Assembly: GCA_017656235.1 (NCBI GenBank)
Contig: JACDOF010000011.1
Coordinates: forward strand, 1-64,000
DNA length: 64,000 bases
From: Brevibacillus sp.
Lineage (GTDB): Bacteria; Bacillota; Bacilli; Brevibacillales; Brevibacillaceae
Direction of reading: 5' to 3'
The number at the start of each line of letters is the position of its first letter. Position 1 is the first letter of the stretch. The notes under the pieces are model-generated. The model saw only the letters and a program-made list of their open reading frames with translations, had not been told where the DNA came from and searched no databases. This document shows positions 32,619 to 42,099 of this stretch, piece after piece. Both the position numbers and the translations under genes were made by a program.

Positions 32619-33194
32619 ATGAAAATTGGCGTTTTGGCCCTGCAAGGAGCGGTGGCAGAGCATCTCCGCATGCTGGAACAGGCAGGAGCGGAAGCTGTCG
32701 CCATCAAAAAACCGGAGCAGTTGAAAGAACTGGACGGGCTGGTGATTCCAGGCGGGGAAAGTACGACGATCAGCAAACTGATGCACAAGTACGGATTCAT
32801 GGAGGAAGTGCGGAAATTCCCTTCTGAACGGAAGCCGCTCTTTGGCACCTGCGCCGGAGCGATTTTGCTGGCCAACCGGATCCACGGACAGGATGAAGCT
32901 CATTTGGCCGTGATGGATATGACAGTGGAGCGAAACGCCTTTGGCCGGCAGAAAGACAGCTTTGAAGCGGTACTGCCAGTCGCTGGCGTGGCACCGGATT
33001 TTCCCGCTGTCTTTATCCGTGCGCCCTACATCAGGGAAGTAGGCGAGTCGGTTGAAGTACTGGCCAAGTACGATGAAAAGATCGTCGCCGCCCGTCAAGG
33101 AGCGTGTCTTGCCTGCGCGTTTCACCCTGAACTGACGGAGGATCACCGTTTTCACAAGTATTTCCTTGACATGGTACAGGAGTACCGCGCATAG
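32619..33194 (+). CDS. pdxT: Pyridoxal 5'-phosphate synthase glutaminase PdxT
   Basis: A 191-residue class I glutaminase that delivers ammonia to PdxS. The triad is Cys78 ([12 protein letters not shown]), His169 and Glu171 ([11 protein letters not shown]); the oxyanion segment is [10 protein letters not shown]. The ATG at 32619 is 10 bp after pdxS, with AAGGTGAG upstream. Confidence 0.98.
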   Translation: MKIGVLALQGAVAEHLRMLEQAGAEAVAIKKPEQLKELDGLVIPGGESTTISKLMHKYGFMEEVRKFPSERKPLFGTCAGAILLANRIHGQDEAHLAVMDMTVERNAFGRQKDSFEAVLPVAGVAPDFPAVFIRAPYIREVGESVEVLAKYDEKIVAARQGACLACAFHPELTEDHRFHKYFLDMVQEYRA

Positions 33195-33218
33195 GTGAGA
33201 GTTTTGGCTCTTATTTGG

Positions 33219-33248
33219 AAAACCCGCGGCAAACGGCTGCGGGTTTTT
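33219..33248 (+). terminator. Terminator after pdxST
   Basis: AACCCGC (33221-33227) pairs with GCGGGTT (33239-33245) and is followed by a T-run. Confidence 0.8.
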
Positions 33249-33313
33249 GACCATTTCCTGTCTGTCCAGCCCTTTGCCAGGTGGCAATCACAGAGAAGGG
33301 CAGCTGCTTCACC

Positions 33314-33343
33314 TTTACACCTGTATAAGATAAGTAGTATAGT
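33314..33343 (+). promoter_or_regulatory. Promoter of the serS leader
   Basis: TTTACA (33314-33319) and TATAGT (33338-33343) are 18 bp apart, placing the start of transcription near 33350, just before the T-box leader. Confidence 0.6.
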
Positions 33344-33349
33344 TAAAGA

Positions 33350-33618
33350 ATAAGAGAAAAGAAAATCGAGAAAGCGTGGACGAGAAAAAGTACTCCGCAT
33401 TTTGTCTGGTGTAGAGAGTCGGTGGTGGGTGCAAACCGATCCGGCGGGCGGAGGAATCCATCTCTGAGCGGTGAGGGAAAGAACTTCACCCGGCAACGTG
33501 CCGTTAACGCGAGAAGAGGGCAGACGGTGCATGCTCTGACGTGCAGGTGAATCGTCTGTCAAGAAGGGTGGCAACGCGGGTTCTCACACTCGTCCCTTGC
33601 GAGGGATGAGTGTTTTTT
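33350..33618 (+). ncRNA. T-box riboswitch controlling serS
   Basis: The leader contains the conserved T-box sequence AAGGGTGGCAACGCGGG near 33564-33580. It is followed by a terminator: CACTCGTCCCT (33587-33597) pairs with AGGGATGAGTG (33602-33612) and then T6. In Stem I, AGAGAG pairs with TCTCT, leaving the specifier loop GAATCCAT. The specifier codon is therefore TCC (33457-33459), serine, matching the downstream gene. Uncharged tRNA-Ser would favour antitermination. Confidence 0.95.
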
Positions 33619-33636
33619 ATTTTTAGGGATGTGTAG

Positions 33637-34944
<1,308 letters not shown>

Positions 34945-35050
34945 CCGGAACGCGTAATGCAAGAATCGTTCTCGTCTCCAAAGAAGATACGTCGCTTCTC
35001 ATGTCCATGCGTTGACGGCTGGCATGACGGAATGCGATTCAAACAGATGC

Positions 35051-35080
35051 TCCCCTGACCCGCTTGTCAGGGGATTTTTT
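35051..35080 (+). terminator. Terminator downstream of serS
   Basis: CCCCTGAC (35051-35058) pairs perfectly with GTCAGGGG (35065-35072), followed by ATTTTTT. Nothing recognisable lies between the serS stop and this stem. Confidence 0.85.
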
Positions 35081-35110
35081 ATTGTCTATTGCAAAAAGTC
35101 AAAAAATAGG

Positions 35111-35140
35111 TTGAACAATTCTGGAAATGTGTTATATAAT
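35111..35140 (+). promoter_or_regulatory. Sigma-A promoter of the CxxCxGxG mini-protein gene
   Basis: TTGAAC (35111-35116) and TATAAT (35135-35140) are 18 bp apart. The implied leader is about 85 nt. Confidence 0.75.
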
Positions 35141-35230
35141 AAAAACACAAAAATAAATGATGTATTAATACAGAAAGAAACAGAAGGAGCAAGGAGTGGC
35201 GGAAACACTGGTCGGAAGGGGGGAGTGGAA

Positions 35231-35383
35231 ATGAATTGTGTCAGGTGCAACGGCAATGGGGAGACGGATTGTCCCGGCTGCCGGGGAATGGGGTACGATC
35301 AGAATGGTCGACCTTGTCCGGACTGCGGAGGACATGGTCATCAGAATTGTCCTCACTGCAGCGGAACCGGACTGTTAGACTAA
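35231..35383 (+). CDS. 50-residue DnaJ-type cysteine-rich zinc-finger protein
   Basis: The ATG at 35231 follows a strong GGGGGGAG. The 50-residue product consists almost entirely of four CxxCxGxG motifs: CVRCNGNG, CPGCRGMG, CPDCGGHG and CPHCSGTG. This is the DnaJ zinc-binding module without the J-domain or substrate domain, so two Zn ions are expected. Such orphan modules occur in Bacillales as anti-TRAP-like or tryptophan-RNA-binding-attenuator-inhibitor-like proteins, or as unassigned proteins; which applies here cannot be decided. It has its own promoter and lies between serS and aceA. Confidence 0.85.
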   Translation: MNCVRCNGNGETDCPGCRGMGYDQNGRPCPDCGGHGHQNCPHCSGTGLLD

Positions 35384-35448
35384 TCATAACGCAGCTCGTC
35401 GGACGCCCATGGAATGAAGGAAGAGGGCGATTATTTTCTGCTGTTTTT

Positions 35449-35494
35449 CCTGTTATAATACAATATTAGAATTAAAGAATAGTTTTATAACAGG
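35449..35494 (+). promoter_or_regulatory. aceA promoter with flanking perfect inverted repeat
   Basis: An extended -10 (TGTTATAAT, 35451-35459) lies 86 bp upstream of aceA without a clear -35. The left arm of a perfect 10-bp inverted repeat, CCTGTTATAA (35449-35458), overlaps it. The right arm, TTATAACAGG (35485-35494), lies 26 bp downstream. Because the left arm would not be transcribed, this is more likely a DNA operator than an RNA hairpin. Confidence 0.6.
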
Positions 35495-35544
35495 AAGGGA
35501 GAATTACGCTCATCCTATACACATAAAAAGGAGAGGAATCAAAA

Positions 35545-36825
35545 ATGGTGAAAAGAGAAGAGATTTTGCAGTTGGAGGAAAGCTGGAAGGCGGATCGCTG
35601 GAAGGGAATTATCCGGCCGTACACAGCGGAGGATGTCATCAGACTGCGCGGTTCCGTACAGATTGAGCACACGTTGGCACGGATGGGGGCGGAGCGACTG
35701 TGGCATCTGCTGCACACGGAACATCATATCAAAGCACTGGGGGCACTTACCGGGAACCAGGCTGTCCAACAGGTGAAGGCGGGCTTGAAAGCAATCTACC
35801 TGAGCGGATGGCAGGTTGCCGCTGACGCCAACCTGGCCGGACAGATGTATCCTGACCAAAGTCTCTATCCGGCCAACAGCGTACCGCATGTGGTGAAGCG
35901 GATCAACCAGGCTCTGCAGCGTGCCGATCAAATCCAGCACGCGGAAGGTTCGGGCGACATCTATTGGTTTGCGCCGATTGTGGCGGATGCGGAGGCAGGA
36001 TTCGGCGGACCGCTCAATGTCTTCGAGATCATGAAGGCGATGATTGAAGCAGGTGCTGCCGGTGTACACTTTGAGGATCAACTGGCTTCCGAGAAAAAGT
36101 GTGGACACATGGGCGGCAAGGTGCTGATCCCGACACAAGCTGCCGTCCGCAACCTGACGGCAGCAAGGTTGGCTGCCGATATCATGGGCGTTCCCACTGT
36201 GATCATCGCCAGGACAGACGCCAACGGTGCTTATTTGATTACCAGCGACATCGACGAACGGGATCGGCCGTTCCTGACCGGTGAACGTACCTCCGAAGGC
36301 TTCTTCCGGATGCGCGGTGGATTGGATGCAGCCATTGCCCGCGGCTTGGCATATGCACCGTACGCCGATCTGATCTGGTGCGAGACTTCGGAGCCAAATC
36401 TGGAAGAAGCGAGACGGTTTGCCGAAGCGATTCACGCAGAGTTTCCCGGCAAACTGTTGGCATACAATTGCTCTCCATCCTTCAACTGGAAAAAGAAACT
36501 GGATGAGCAAACGATTGCCCGCTTCCAGGAAGAGATCGGAGAGATGGGCTACAAGTTCCAGTTCGTTACGCTGGCCGGGTTCCACGCCCTTAACTACAGC
36601 ATGTTTGAACTGTCCCGCAAGTATCGGGATCACGGCATGGCAGCCTACTCCGAATTGCAGCAGGCGGAGTTCGCCAGTGAGGTGTACGGCTATACGGCAA
36701 CCAGACATCAGCGTGAGGTAGGTACGGGCTACTTTGACGAAGTCGCACAGGTAATCGCTGGCGGCAGTTCGTCAACCACCGCACTGACCGGGTCGACGGA
36801 GGAAGAACAATTCACACATTCTTGA
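35545..36825 (+). CDS. aceA: Isocitrate lyase
   Basis: A 426-residue enzyme cleaving isocitrate to succinate and glyoxylate, the first step of the glyoxylate shunt. The catalytic signature KKCGHMGGK (near residues 189-197) is intact, with [10 protein letters not shown] before it and the [10 protein letters not shown] metal-site segment after. The ATG at 35545 follows GGAGAGG. Malate synthase (aceB) lies 2.2 kb downstream but is a separate transcription unit. A terminator follows at 36843. Confidence 0.97.
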   Translation: MVKREEILQLEESWKADRWKGIIRPYTAEDVIRLRGSVQIEHTLARMGAERLWHLLHTEHHIKALGALTGNQAVQQVKAGLKAIYLSGWQVAADANLAGQMYPDQSLYPANSVPHVVKRINQALQRADQIQHAEGSGDIYWFAPIVADAEAGFGGPLNVFEIMKAMIEAGAAGVHFEDQLASEKKCGHMGGKVLIPTQAAVRNLTAARLAADIMGVPTVIIARTDANGAYLITSDIDERDRPFLTGERTSEGFFRMRGGLDAAIARGLAYAPYADLIWCETSEPNLEEARRFAEAIHAEFPGKLLAYNCSPSFNWKKKLDEQTIARFQEEIGEMGYKFQFVTLAGFHALNYSMFELSRKYRDHGMAAYSELQQAEFASEVYGYTATRHQREVGTGYFDEVAQVIAGGSSSTTALTGSTEEEQFTHS

Positions 36826-36842
36826 ACGTGAAATGAATGCGC

Positions 36843-36891
36843 GGCGATCGCTTCCCGGTACTTGATCGGAGGGCGGTCGCCCGTTTTTTTG
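36843..36891 (+). terminator. Terminator after aceA
   Basis: GGCGATC (36843-36849) can pair with GGTCGCC (36875-36881, one G-T); the right part alone also folds as GGGC/GCCC. It ends in CGTTTTTTT. Confidence 0.75.
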
Positions 36892-36919
36892 AGACACTTC
36901 CCCGATTGTCGATAAGCAT

Positions 36920-36948
36920 TTGCGAAGATCGCCAAATCTCATTATAAT
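36920..36948 (+). promoter_or_regulatory. Promoter of tRNA-Arg
   Basis: TTGCGA (36920-36925) and consensus TATAAT (36943-36948) are 17 bp apart, 43 bp upstream of the tRNA. Confidence 0.75.
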
Positions 36949-36991
36949 AAGAGAAGTTGGTTTTTGCCTGCATGCGGATGTCAGCCAATCT

Positions 36992-37068
<77 letters not shown>

Positions 37069-37094
37069 TTGATAACAGGATATCGATCCAACAC

Positions 37095-37122
37095 ACGGCC
37101 TTTTTCAGCGGGGCCGTTTTTT
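37095..37122 (+). terminator. Terminator after tRNA-Arg
   Basis: ACGGCC (37095-37100) pairs with GGCCGT (37112-37117) and is followed by T6. Confidence 0.8.
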
Positions 37123-37176
37123 CATGGGCCCCTGGAGAAACCATGGGGCAGGATGACGGATAAACAGGAAGGACGG

Positions 37177-37665
37177 ATGGTAGCCGTGACGGAAACAGAG
37201 GCAGCCAGACAAGAACAGGACGAACGGTTTATGCAGGAGGCTCTGGTGGAGGCGCGCAAAGCGATGGATATCGGAGAAGTGCCGATTGGAGCGGTGGTGG
37301 TAAGAGGGGGAGAGATTGTCGGCCGGGGGCACAATTTGCGGGAGACCCGCAAAGATCCCACTTTGCACGCGGAGATGATCGCCATCCGGGAAGCAAGCGC
37401 CAGACTGGGGGGGTGGCGGTTGATCGGTTGTGAATTGTACGTCACGCTTGAACCGTGTCCGATGTGCGCCGGAGCCATCGTACAGTCCCGAATTGAACGG
37501 GTGGTATTCGGCGCTGTCGACCCGAAGGCGGGCTGTGCCGGCACCTTGATGAATCTGTGCGGTGAACCGCGTTTTAACCATCAGGTGCCGGTTGTGGCAG
37601 GCGTGCTGGCAGAGGAGAGCAGCCAGCTGCTGAAGCAGTTTTTTCGCCGTCTGCGGAGCAAGTGA
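37177..37665 (+). CDS. tadA: tRNA-specific adenosine deaminase TadA
   Basis: A 162-residue zinc deaminase converting A34 to inosine in tRNA-Arg(ACG). The catalytic motif is LHAEMIAIREA (His and Glu), followed by the zinc cysteines in LEPCPMCAGAIV; DPKAGCAGTLMNL is family-typical. The start at 37177 has AGGAAGG upstream, but the ATG at 37153 or a GTG at 37186 cannot be excluded. In B. subtilis this gene also precedes the scRNA and dnaX. Confidence 0.95.
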   Translation: MVAVTETEAARQEQDERFMQEALVEARKAMDIGEVPIGAVVVRGGEIVGRGHNLRETRKDPTLHAEMIAIREASARLGGWRLIGCELYVTLEPCPMCAGAIVQSRIERVVFGAVDPKAGCAGTLMNLCGEPRFNHQVPVVAGVLAEESSQLLKQFFRRLRSK

Positions 37666-37716
37666 GTGTTTTGTCGGGGGGTGGTCATGGCATGCAGAAA
37701 AGCTGGCGTAAACCGT

Positions 37717-38454
37717 CTATTCGCCGGTCTTCTCTTTTTCCTCTCCTTTTAAGGAGGCCAATTCATCTGCGGTCAGTTCCCGGTACGCACCCGGAACGAG
37801 CGATTCATCAAGCACCAGCGACCCCATCCGCAGCCGTTTCAGATAGGTGACACGCAGACCGAGAGCCGTAAACATTCGCTTGACCTGGTGAAACTTTCCT
37901 TCGGTAATCGTGACCTTAACCTCCGACGCCGGGCCGGAGGAGAGAATCTCCAATTGAGCTGGCTGCGTGGTATAGCCGTCGTCCAGCGTGATGCCTGCGG
38001 CAAACTGGCGAACATGGTCGGGCAGGACGCGCCCCTCAATGCGGGCAAAGTATTCCTTGTCTACTTTCTTCTTGGGAGCGAGCAGGTTGTGGGAGAGCTG
38101 TCCGTCATTGGTGAGCAGCAGCAATCCTTCCGTATCAACGTCCAAACGGCCAACCGGATGGACCCTGTTGGCCCACTCCAGGGGGAGCAGATCGACGACC
38201 GTTCGGTGTCGTGTGTCCTCGGTTGCGGAGATGACACCCGGCGGTTTGTTCATCATGATGTAAATCCAACGTTTGTAGGCAAGCGTATGACCGTCTACCA
38301 CGATTTCGTCCTGTTCAGGAATGACGTGCATGCCAGGATCAGTGGCAGTTACTCCGCCTACAGTGACCAGACCATGTTTAATCAACTGCTTTACTTCTTT
38401 ACGTGTTCCGACGCCCATGTGGGCCAGTACTTTATCCAGGCGTTCCCGTTTCAT
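37717..38454 (-). CDS. rsuA: RsuA-family 16S rRNA pseudouridine synthase
   Basis: A 245-residue enzyme with an N-terminal S4 domain (RERLDKVLAHMGVGTRKEVKQLIKHGLVTVGG) and the catalytic RsuA/RluB core. The catalytic aspartate lies in VGRLDVDTEGLLLLTNDG, followed by KFHQVKRMFTALGLRVTYLKRLRMG. The short 16S-type linker favours RsuA (Psi516) over RluB. The start at 38454 has GAGGGTGG upstream. It reads against the neighbours and the fork, convergent with tadA, 51 bp apart. Confidence 0.9.
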   Translation of the reverse strand: MKRERLDKVLAHMGVGTRKEVKQLIKHGLVTVGGVTATDPGMHVIPEQDEIVVDGHTLAYKRWIYIMMNKPPGVISATEDTRHRTVVDLLPLEWANRVHPVGRLDVDTEGLLLLTNDGQLSHNLLAPKKKVDKEYFARIEGRVLPDHVRQFAAGITLDDGYTTQPAQLEILSSGPASEVKVTITEGKFHQVKRMFTALGLRVTYLKRLRMGSLVLDESLVPGAYRELTADELASLKGEEKEKTGE

Positions 38455-38555
38455 CGTCCACCCTCGTTTCTGTCGATTCTGTTGAGAGATCGTTAATGTC
38501 TCTCTCATCTTGACGGAAACACCGGGGAAAATCAAGAATTGGTCAAAGATAACAC

Positions 38556-38584
38556 TTGCTTTTGATTAAGGGTTTTGCTATATT
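38556..38584 (+). promoter_or_regulatory. Promoter of tRNA-Ser
   Basis: TTGCTT (38556-38561) and TATATT (38579-38584) are 17 bp apart, 20 bp before the tRNA. Confidence 0.65.
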
Positions 38585-38604
38585 TAGTGTTGCTTGACTC
38601 ATAT

Positions 38605-38696
38605 GGAGAGATACCCAAGTGGTCATAAGGGGACGCACTCGAAATGCGTTAGGCGTCGTGAGGCGTGCGTGGGTTCGAATCCCACTCTCTCCGCCA
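38605..38696 (+). tRNA. tRNA-Ser (anticodon CGA)
   Basis: A 92-nt class II tRNA with a long variable arm (GGCGTCGTGAGGCGT region). The acceptor is GGAGAGA/TCTCTCC, anticodon loop CTCGAAA (CGA, reading TCG), T-arm GGGTTCGAATCCC, and CCA is encoded. Confidence 0.97.
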
Positions 38697-38718
38697 CTTA
38701 CATATGTGTGTGACAGGG

Positions 38719-38763
38719 AGCATGTCTTTGCCGAAAGGGCAGGGGCGTGCTTTCTTTATTTTA
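38719..38763 (+). terminator. Terminator after tRNA-Ser
   Basis: AGCATG (38719-38724) pairs with CGTGCT (38746-38751, one G-T), with an inner TGCC/GGCA stem, followed by TTTCTTTATTTT. Confidence 0.7.
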
Positions 38764-38810
38764 ATTTTATTTTCAAGCTGATTTTTGTTTGCAAGCCATA
38801 AACACTGAAA

Positions 38811-38837
38811 TATTATGTCCTGAAGAAGTATTATGTC
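38811..38837 (+). repeat. TATTATGTC direct repeat upstream of aceB
   Basis: TATTATGTC occurs at 38811-38819 and 38829-38837, an 18-bp period. A related inverted TAATA motif lies nearer aceB (about 38968). It could be an operator. No convincing promoter was found in 38764-38996. Confidence 0.35.
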
Positions 38838-38996
38838 GAATCTTGAAACTCTTTCCACGGTACAGCCCAAGCAAAGGAGATCACCTGACAGAAAGAAGAA
38901 AGTAGTTGAAATTTTGAATATTGTGTGTTATCGCTTTAATTATAAGCACATTAAGAAACAGTGTTGCATAATAAGAAACAATAGAAAGGATGTTGG

Positions 38997-40604
38997 ATGA
39001 TGAAAAACAGTAAAAATTCCACAATGGTAGACGGAGTAAGCATTACCGCTCCGATGCATCCGGGGTACGAGGAGATATTGACAGCGGAGGCGCTGCAGTT
39101 TGTAGCCACCCTGCAGCGCACATTTGGCAGTAGGCTGGAATGGCTGCTGCAGCGCCGTAAAGAGCGGCAGGCGGAAATCGATAAGGGCATGCTGCCGGAT
39201 TTCCTGCCGGAAACGGAACATATCCGCAATAGTGATTGGACAATTTCGCCGGTCCCTCAGGATCTCCAGGATCGCAGGGTGGAAATCACGGGCCCGGTCG
39301 ACCGAAAAATGATCATTAACGCGCTCAATTCCGGTGCCAAAGTATTTATGGCGTGTTTTGAAGATGCGACTTCACCAATCTGGGAGAATATCATAGAGGG
39401 TCAGATCAACCTGCGGGACGCGGTGAACCGCACCATTACGTATACGAACGAACAAGGGAAAAAATACGAGCTGAAGGAGCAGGTGGCCACGCTTATTATG
39501 CGACCACGCGGCCTGCACATGGTAGAAAAACACGTGTTGGTGGACGGTGCCCCGGTCTCAGCCAGTTTGTTCGATTTCGGGCTTTACTTCTTCCACAATG
39601 CCAAACGGCTTATCGAAAACGGTTCCGGCCCCTATTTCTACCTGCCCAAACTGGAGAGCCATCTGGAAGCTCGCTTCTGGAACGACGTGTTTGTCTGGGC
39701 TCAGCAGGAATTGGGGATACCACGCGGCACGATCAAGGCGACCGTCCTGTTGGAGACGATTCTGGCCTCCTTTGAAATGGACGAAATACTTTACGAGTTA
39801 AGGGAACATTCGGCCGGTCTCAACTGCGGAAGATGGGATTACATCTTCAGCTATATTAAAAAATTCCGCAATGTGCCTGAGGTGATTTTTCCCGATCGCT
39901 CGCTCGTGACGATGACTGTTCCGTTCATGCGTGCCTATTCGCTGCTTGTGATCAAGACCTGCCATCGCCGCAAGGCACACGCCATTGGCGGCATGTCCGC
40001 GTTCATTCCGGTAAAAGGGGATCCGGAAAAGAACGAAAAAGCGATTGAACAGGTTCGCGCTGACAAACTGCGCGAAGTAACAGACGGTCACGATGGAACA
40101 TGGGTAGCCCATCCGGCTCTTGTGCCGGTGGCAATGGAATGTTTCGACAAGCACATGCCACAGCCGAACCAGATAGACAAGCAGCTTGATATCGACATCT
40201 CAGCAGCACAACTGCTGGAGATTCCGGATGGAGCGATTACGGAAGCAGGGCTGCGCAACAATATCAGCGTCGGGATTCAGTACCTCGAAGCATGGTTGAG
40301 CGGGCGGGGTGCCGTGCCGATTTTCAACCTGATGGAAGATGCCGCAACCGCAGAGATTTCACGTGCACAGGTCTGGCAGTGGATTCGCCACCCGAAGGGG
40401 ATCCTCGAAGATGGGCGCAAAGTGACGTTTGAACTGGTTGAACAATTGATCGAGGAAGAACTGGAACAAGTCAAACATATGCTGGGAGCAGAGAGGTTTT
40501 CTGCAGGAAAGTTTGATACGGCCAAGCAGCTGTTTATCGACTTGACCAAAAGTGACGAGTTCATTGAATTTTTGACGACACCGGGTTACGCATATCTGGA
40601 CTAG
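38997..40604 (+). CDS. aceB: Malate synthase A
   Basis: A 535-residue enzyme condensing glyoxylate with acetyl-CoA to malate. Conserved parts include [13 protein letters not shown], the [12 protein letters not shown] loop with the catalytic arginine, [55 protein letters not shown] and [12 protein letters not shown]. Length fits the A isoform. The ATG at 38997 (or 39000) has AAAGGA upstream. It lies upstream of the glycolate oxidase genes, suggesting joint glyoxylate handling. Confidence 0.97.
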   Translation: MMKNSKNSTMVDGVSITAPMHPGYEEILTAEALQFVATLQRTFGSRLEWLLQRRKERQAEIDKGMLPDFLPETEHIRNSDWTISPVPQDLQDRRVEITGPVDRKMIINALNSGAKVFMACFEDATSPIWENIIEGQINLRDAVNRTITYTNEQGKKYELKEQVATLIMRPRGLHMVEKHVLVDGAPVSASLFDFGLYFFHNAKRLIENGSGPYFYLPKLESHLEARFWNDVFVWAQQELGIPRGTIKATVLLETILASFEMDEILYELREHSAGLNCGRWDYIFSYIKKFRNVPEVIFPDRSLVTMTVPFMRAYSLLVIKTCHRRKAHAIGGMSAFIPVKGDPEKNEKAIEQVRADKLREVTDGHDGTWVAHPALVPVAMECFDKHMPQPNQIDKQLDIDISAAQLLEIPDGAITEAGLRNNISVGIQYLEAWLSGRGAVPIFNLMEDAATAEISRAQVWQWIRHPKGILEDGRKVTFELVEQLIEEELEQVKHMLGAERFSAGKFDTAKQLFIDLTKSDEFIEFLTTPGYAYLD

Positions 40605-40662
40605 TCGCTTCACCCCCAGGACGATTGTTCCATCTTTTATGCCGATGCTGGAGGGGAAGGAA

Positions 40663-40779
40663 ATGAACTTGCGTGAAATGGCGTTAGAGCTTCATCGCAG
40701 AAACAAAGGGAAATTGAAAACAAAAATGACACATGGTGTCGTGGGTACAGTCAAGAGCGGGGGTGAAGATCTCTCGTGA
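40663..40779 (+). pseudogene. 38-codon ORF resembling the N-terminus of malic enzyme
   Basis: An ATG at 40663 with a strong GGAGGGGAAGG opens a 38-residue ORF that ends in TGA overlapping the glcE GTG (GTGA). Its first 22 residues (LREMALELHRRNKGKLKTK) closely resemble the start of YtsJ/MaeB-type malic enzyme (from memory: LREEALHLHKVNQGKL). The rest of that enzyme is absent. It may be a decayed malic enzyme gene now acting as a translational leader for glcE. The resemblance is remembered, not computed. Confidence 0.45.
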
Positions 40780-42098
40780 AACCGACCAGCATGGAGCAAA
40801 TCAAGCAGGGAATCCTTCAGATCCTGGGCAGTCGGCTGCCGGAAGGGGAAGTGATTCACTGCGCAGGTAACCATGATGAAAACCTGTTGGGAAACAGCGG
40901 CCGACTCGTCGTATATCCGCGAGATGAGAACCAGATTGGAGCCATCCTCCGTTTTGCCAACGAGCATTCCCTGACGGTGATCCCGGAAGGTGGCGGGACG
41001 AAACGGGGGCTTGGCGGTACCCTTGAACAGGCTGATATTCTCTTGTCGATGCAAAAGATCAAGGGAGTGGTCGAACATTCTGTGGGAGATCTGATCATGA
41101 CCGTAAAAGCGGGAACCACTCTGCAGGAGATCCAATCCGTTCTTGCCAAAAACGGGCAATTCCTTCCCCTCGACCCCCCGTTTCCGGAGCGGTCGACAAT
41201 TGGCGGGATCGTTGCGAGCAATGCGAGCGGGCCAAAACGGTTGCGCTACGGATCCTGCCGGGATCTGGTAGTCGGTTTGCGTGTGGTCACAGCAGATGGA
41301 ACAATCATTCGCACCGGGGCAAAAGTGGTAAAAAACGTAGCGGGCTACGACATGACTAAGCTCTTTGTCGGTTCGATGGGAACGCTTGGCATTATCACGG
41401 AACTTCACCTGAAACTGAAACCGCTTCCGCCTAGAAGGAGTTTGATGCTTCTGACGAGTCCGGGAGGAACAGAAGAGATTTGGGACTTTTCCCGCCGTAT
41501 CATGGATTCCGGCATGGAGCCGCTTGCTCTGGAAGTCCTGAATCCGGGGATGGCGGAAAGATTGGCGGGCGTATCCCGTTACCTGCTGGCTGTCGGGTTT
41601 GAGGATGTACCCAAAGCTGTTGACGCTCAAGAGGAATGGGTCCGTCAAAATCTGGGGCAGCTGCGGAAAACAGATATGCTGCATGATGAGGAAGCGGAAG
41701 CATGGTGGAACAGGTTCGCAGCCGTTGGCACGGCACCATTCGCCCTAAAGGTGGGAAGCCTGGCTACCGATGTCATTCCCGTGATGGAGGCAGCGGAACA
41801 AGCCGCAAACAATCTGGGACTGAGCATCATTTGCCACGGGGGAACGGGCCTGGGGATTTCCCGCATTTATGTGGAAGATCACGACATGCGGAAGTTTCAG
41901 TCGTTTTATCAAACGATGCAAACGTTCATGGCAGAGCGGGAAGGGTACGTGATCATCGAATCAGCTCCGTACACGGTACGGAGGGGAGTGTCCGTCTGGG
42001 GCGACAAACCGTCTTACCTCCGTTTGCTCGAAGGCATCAAGCAGAAGTTTGATCCGCGAAGAGTGTTAAATCCCGGCAGATTTGTAGGGGGGATATGA
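40776..42098 (+). CDS. glcE: Glycolate oxidase subunit GlcE
   Basis: A 440-residue FAD-binding subunit of glycolate oxidase, which oxidises glycolate to glyoxylate at the membrane. The PCMH-type FAD domain shows VYPRDENQIGAILRFANEH, VIPEGGGTKRGLGG, STIGGIVASNASGPKRLRYGSCRDLVVGLRVV and GYDMTKLFVGSMGTLGIITEL. The C-terminus (FDPRRVLNPGRF) is conserved. The GTG start overlaps the 38-codon ORF stop. glcF begins 1 bp after it. Confidence 0.93.
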   Translation: MKPTSMEQIKQGILQILGSRLPEGEVIHCAGNHDENLLGNSGRLVVYPRDENQIGAILRFANEHSLTVIPEGGGTKRGLGGTLEQADILLSMQKIKGVVEHSVGDLIMTVKAGTTLQEIQSVLAKNGQFLPLDPPFPERSTIGGIVASNASGPKRLRYGSCRDLVVGLRVVTADGTIIRTGAKVVKNVAGYDMTKLFVGSMGTLGIITELHLKLKPLPPRRSLMLLTSPGGTEEIWDFSRRIMDSGMEPLALEVLNPGMAERLAGVSRYLLAVGFEDVPKAVDAQEEWVRQNLGQLRKTDMLHDEEAEAWWNRFAAVGTAPFALKVGSLATDVIPVMEAAEQAANNLGLSIICHGGTGLGISRIYVEDHDMRKFQSFYQTMQTFMAEREGYVIIESAPYTVRRGVSVWGDKPSYLRLLEGIKQKFDPRRVLNPGRFVGGI

Positions 42099-42099
42099 G

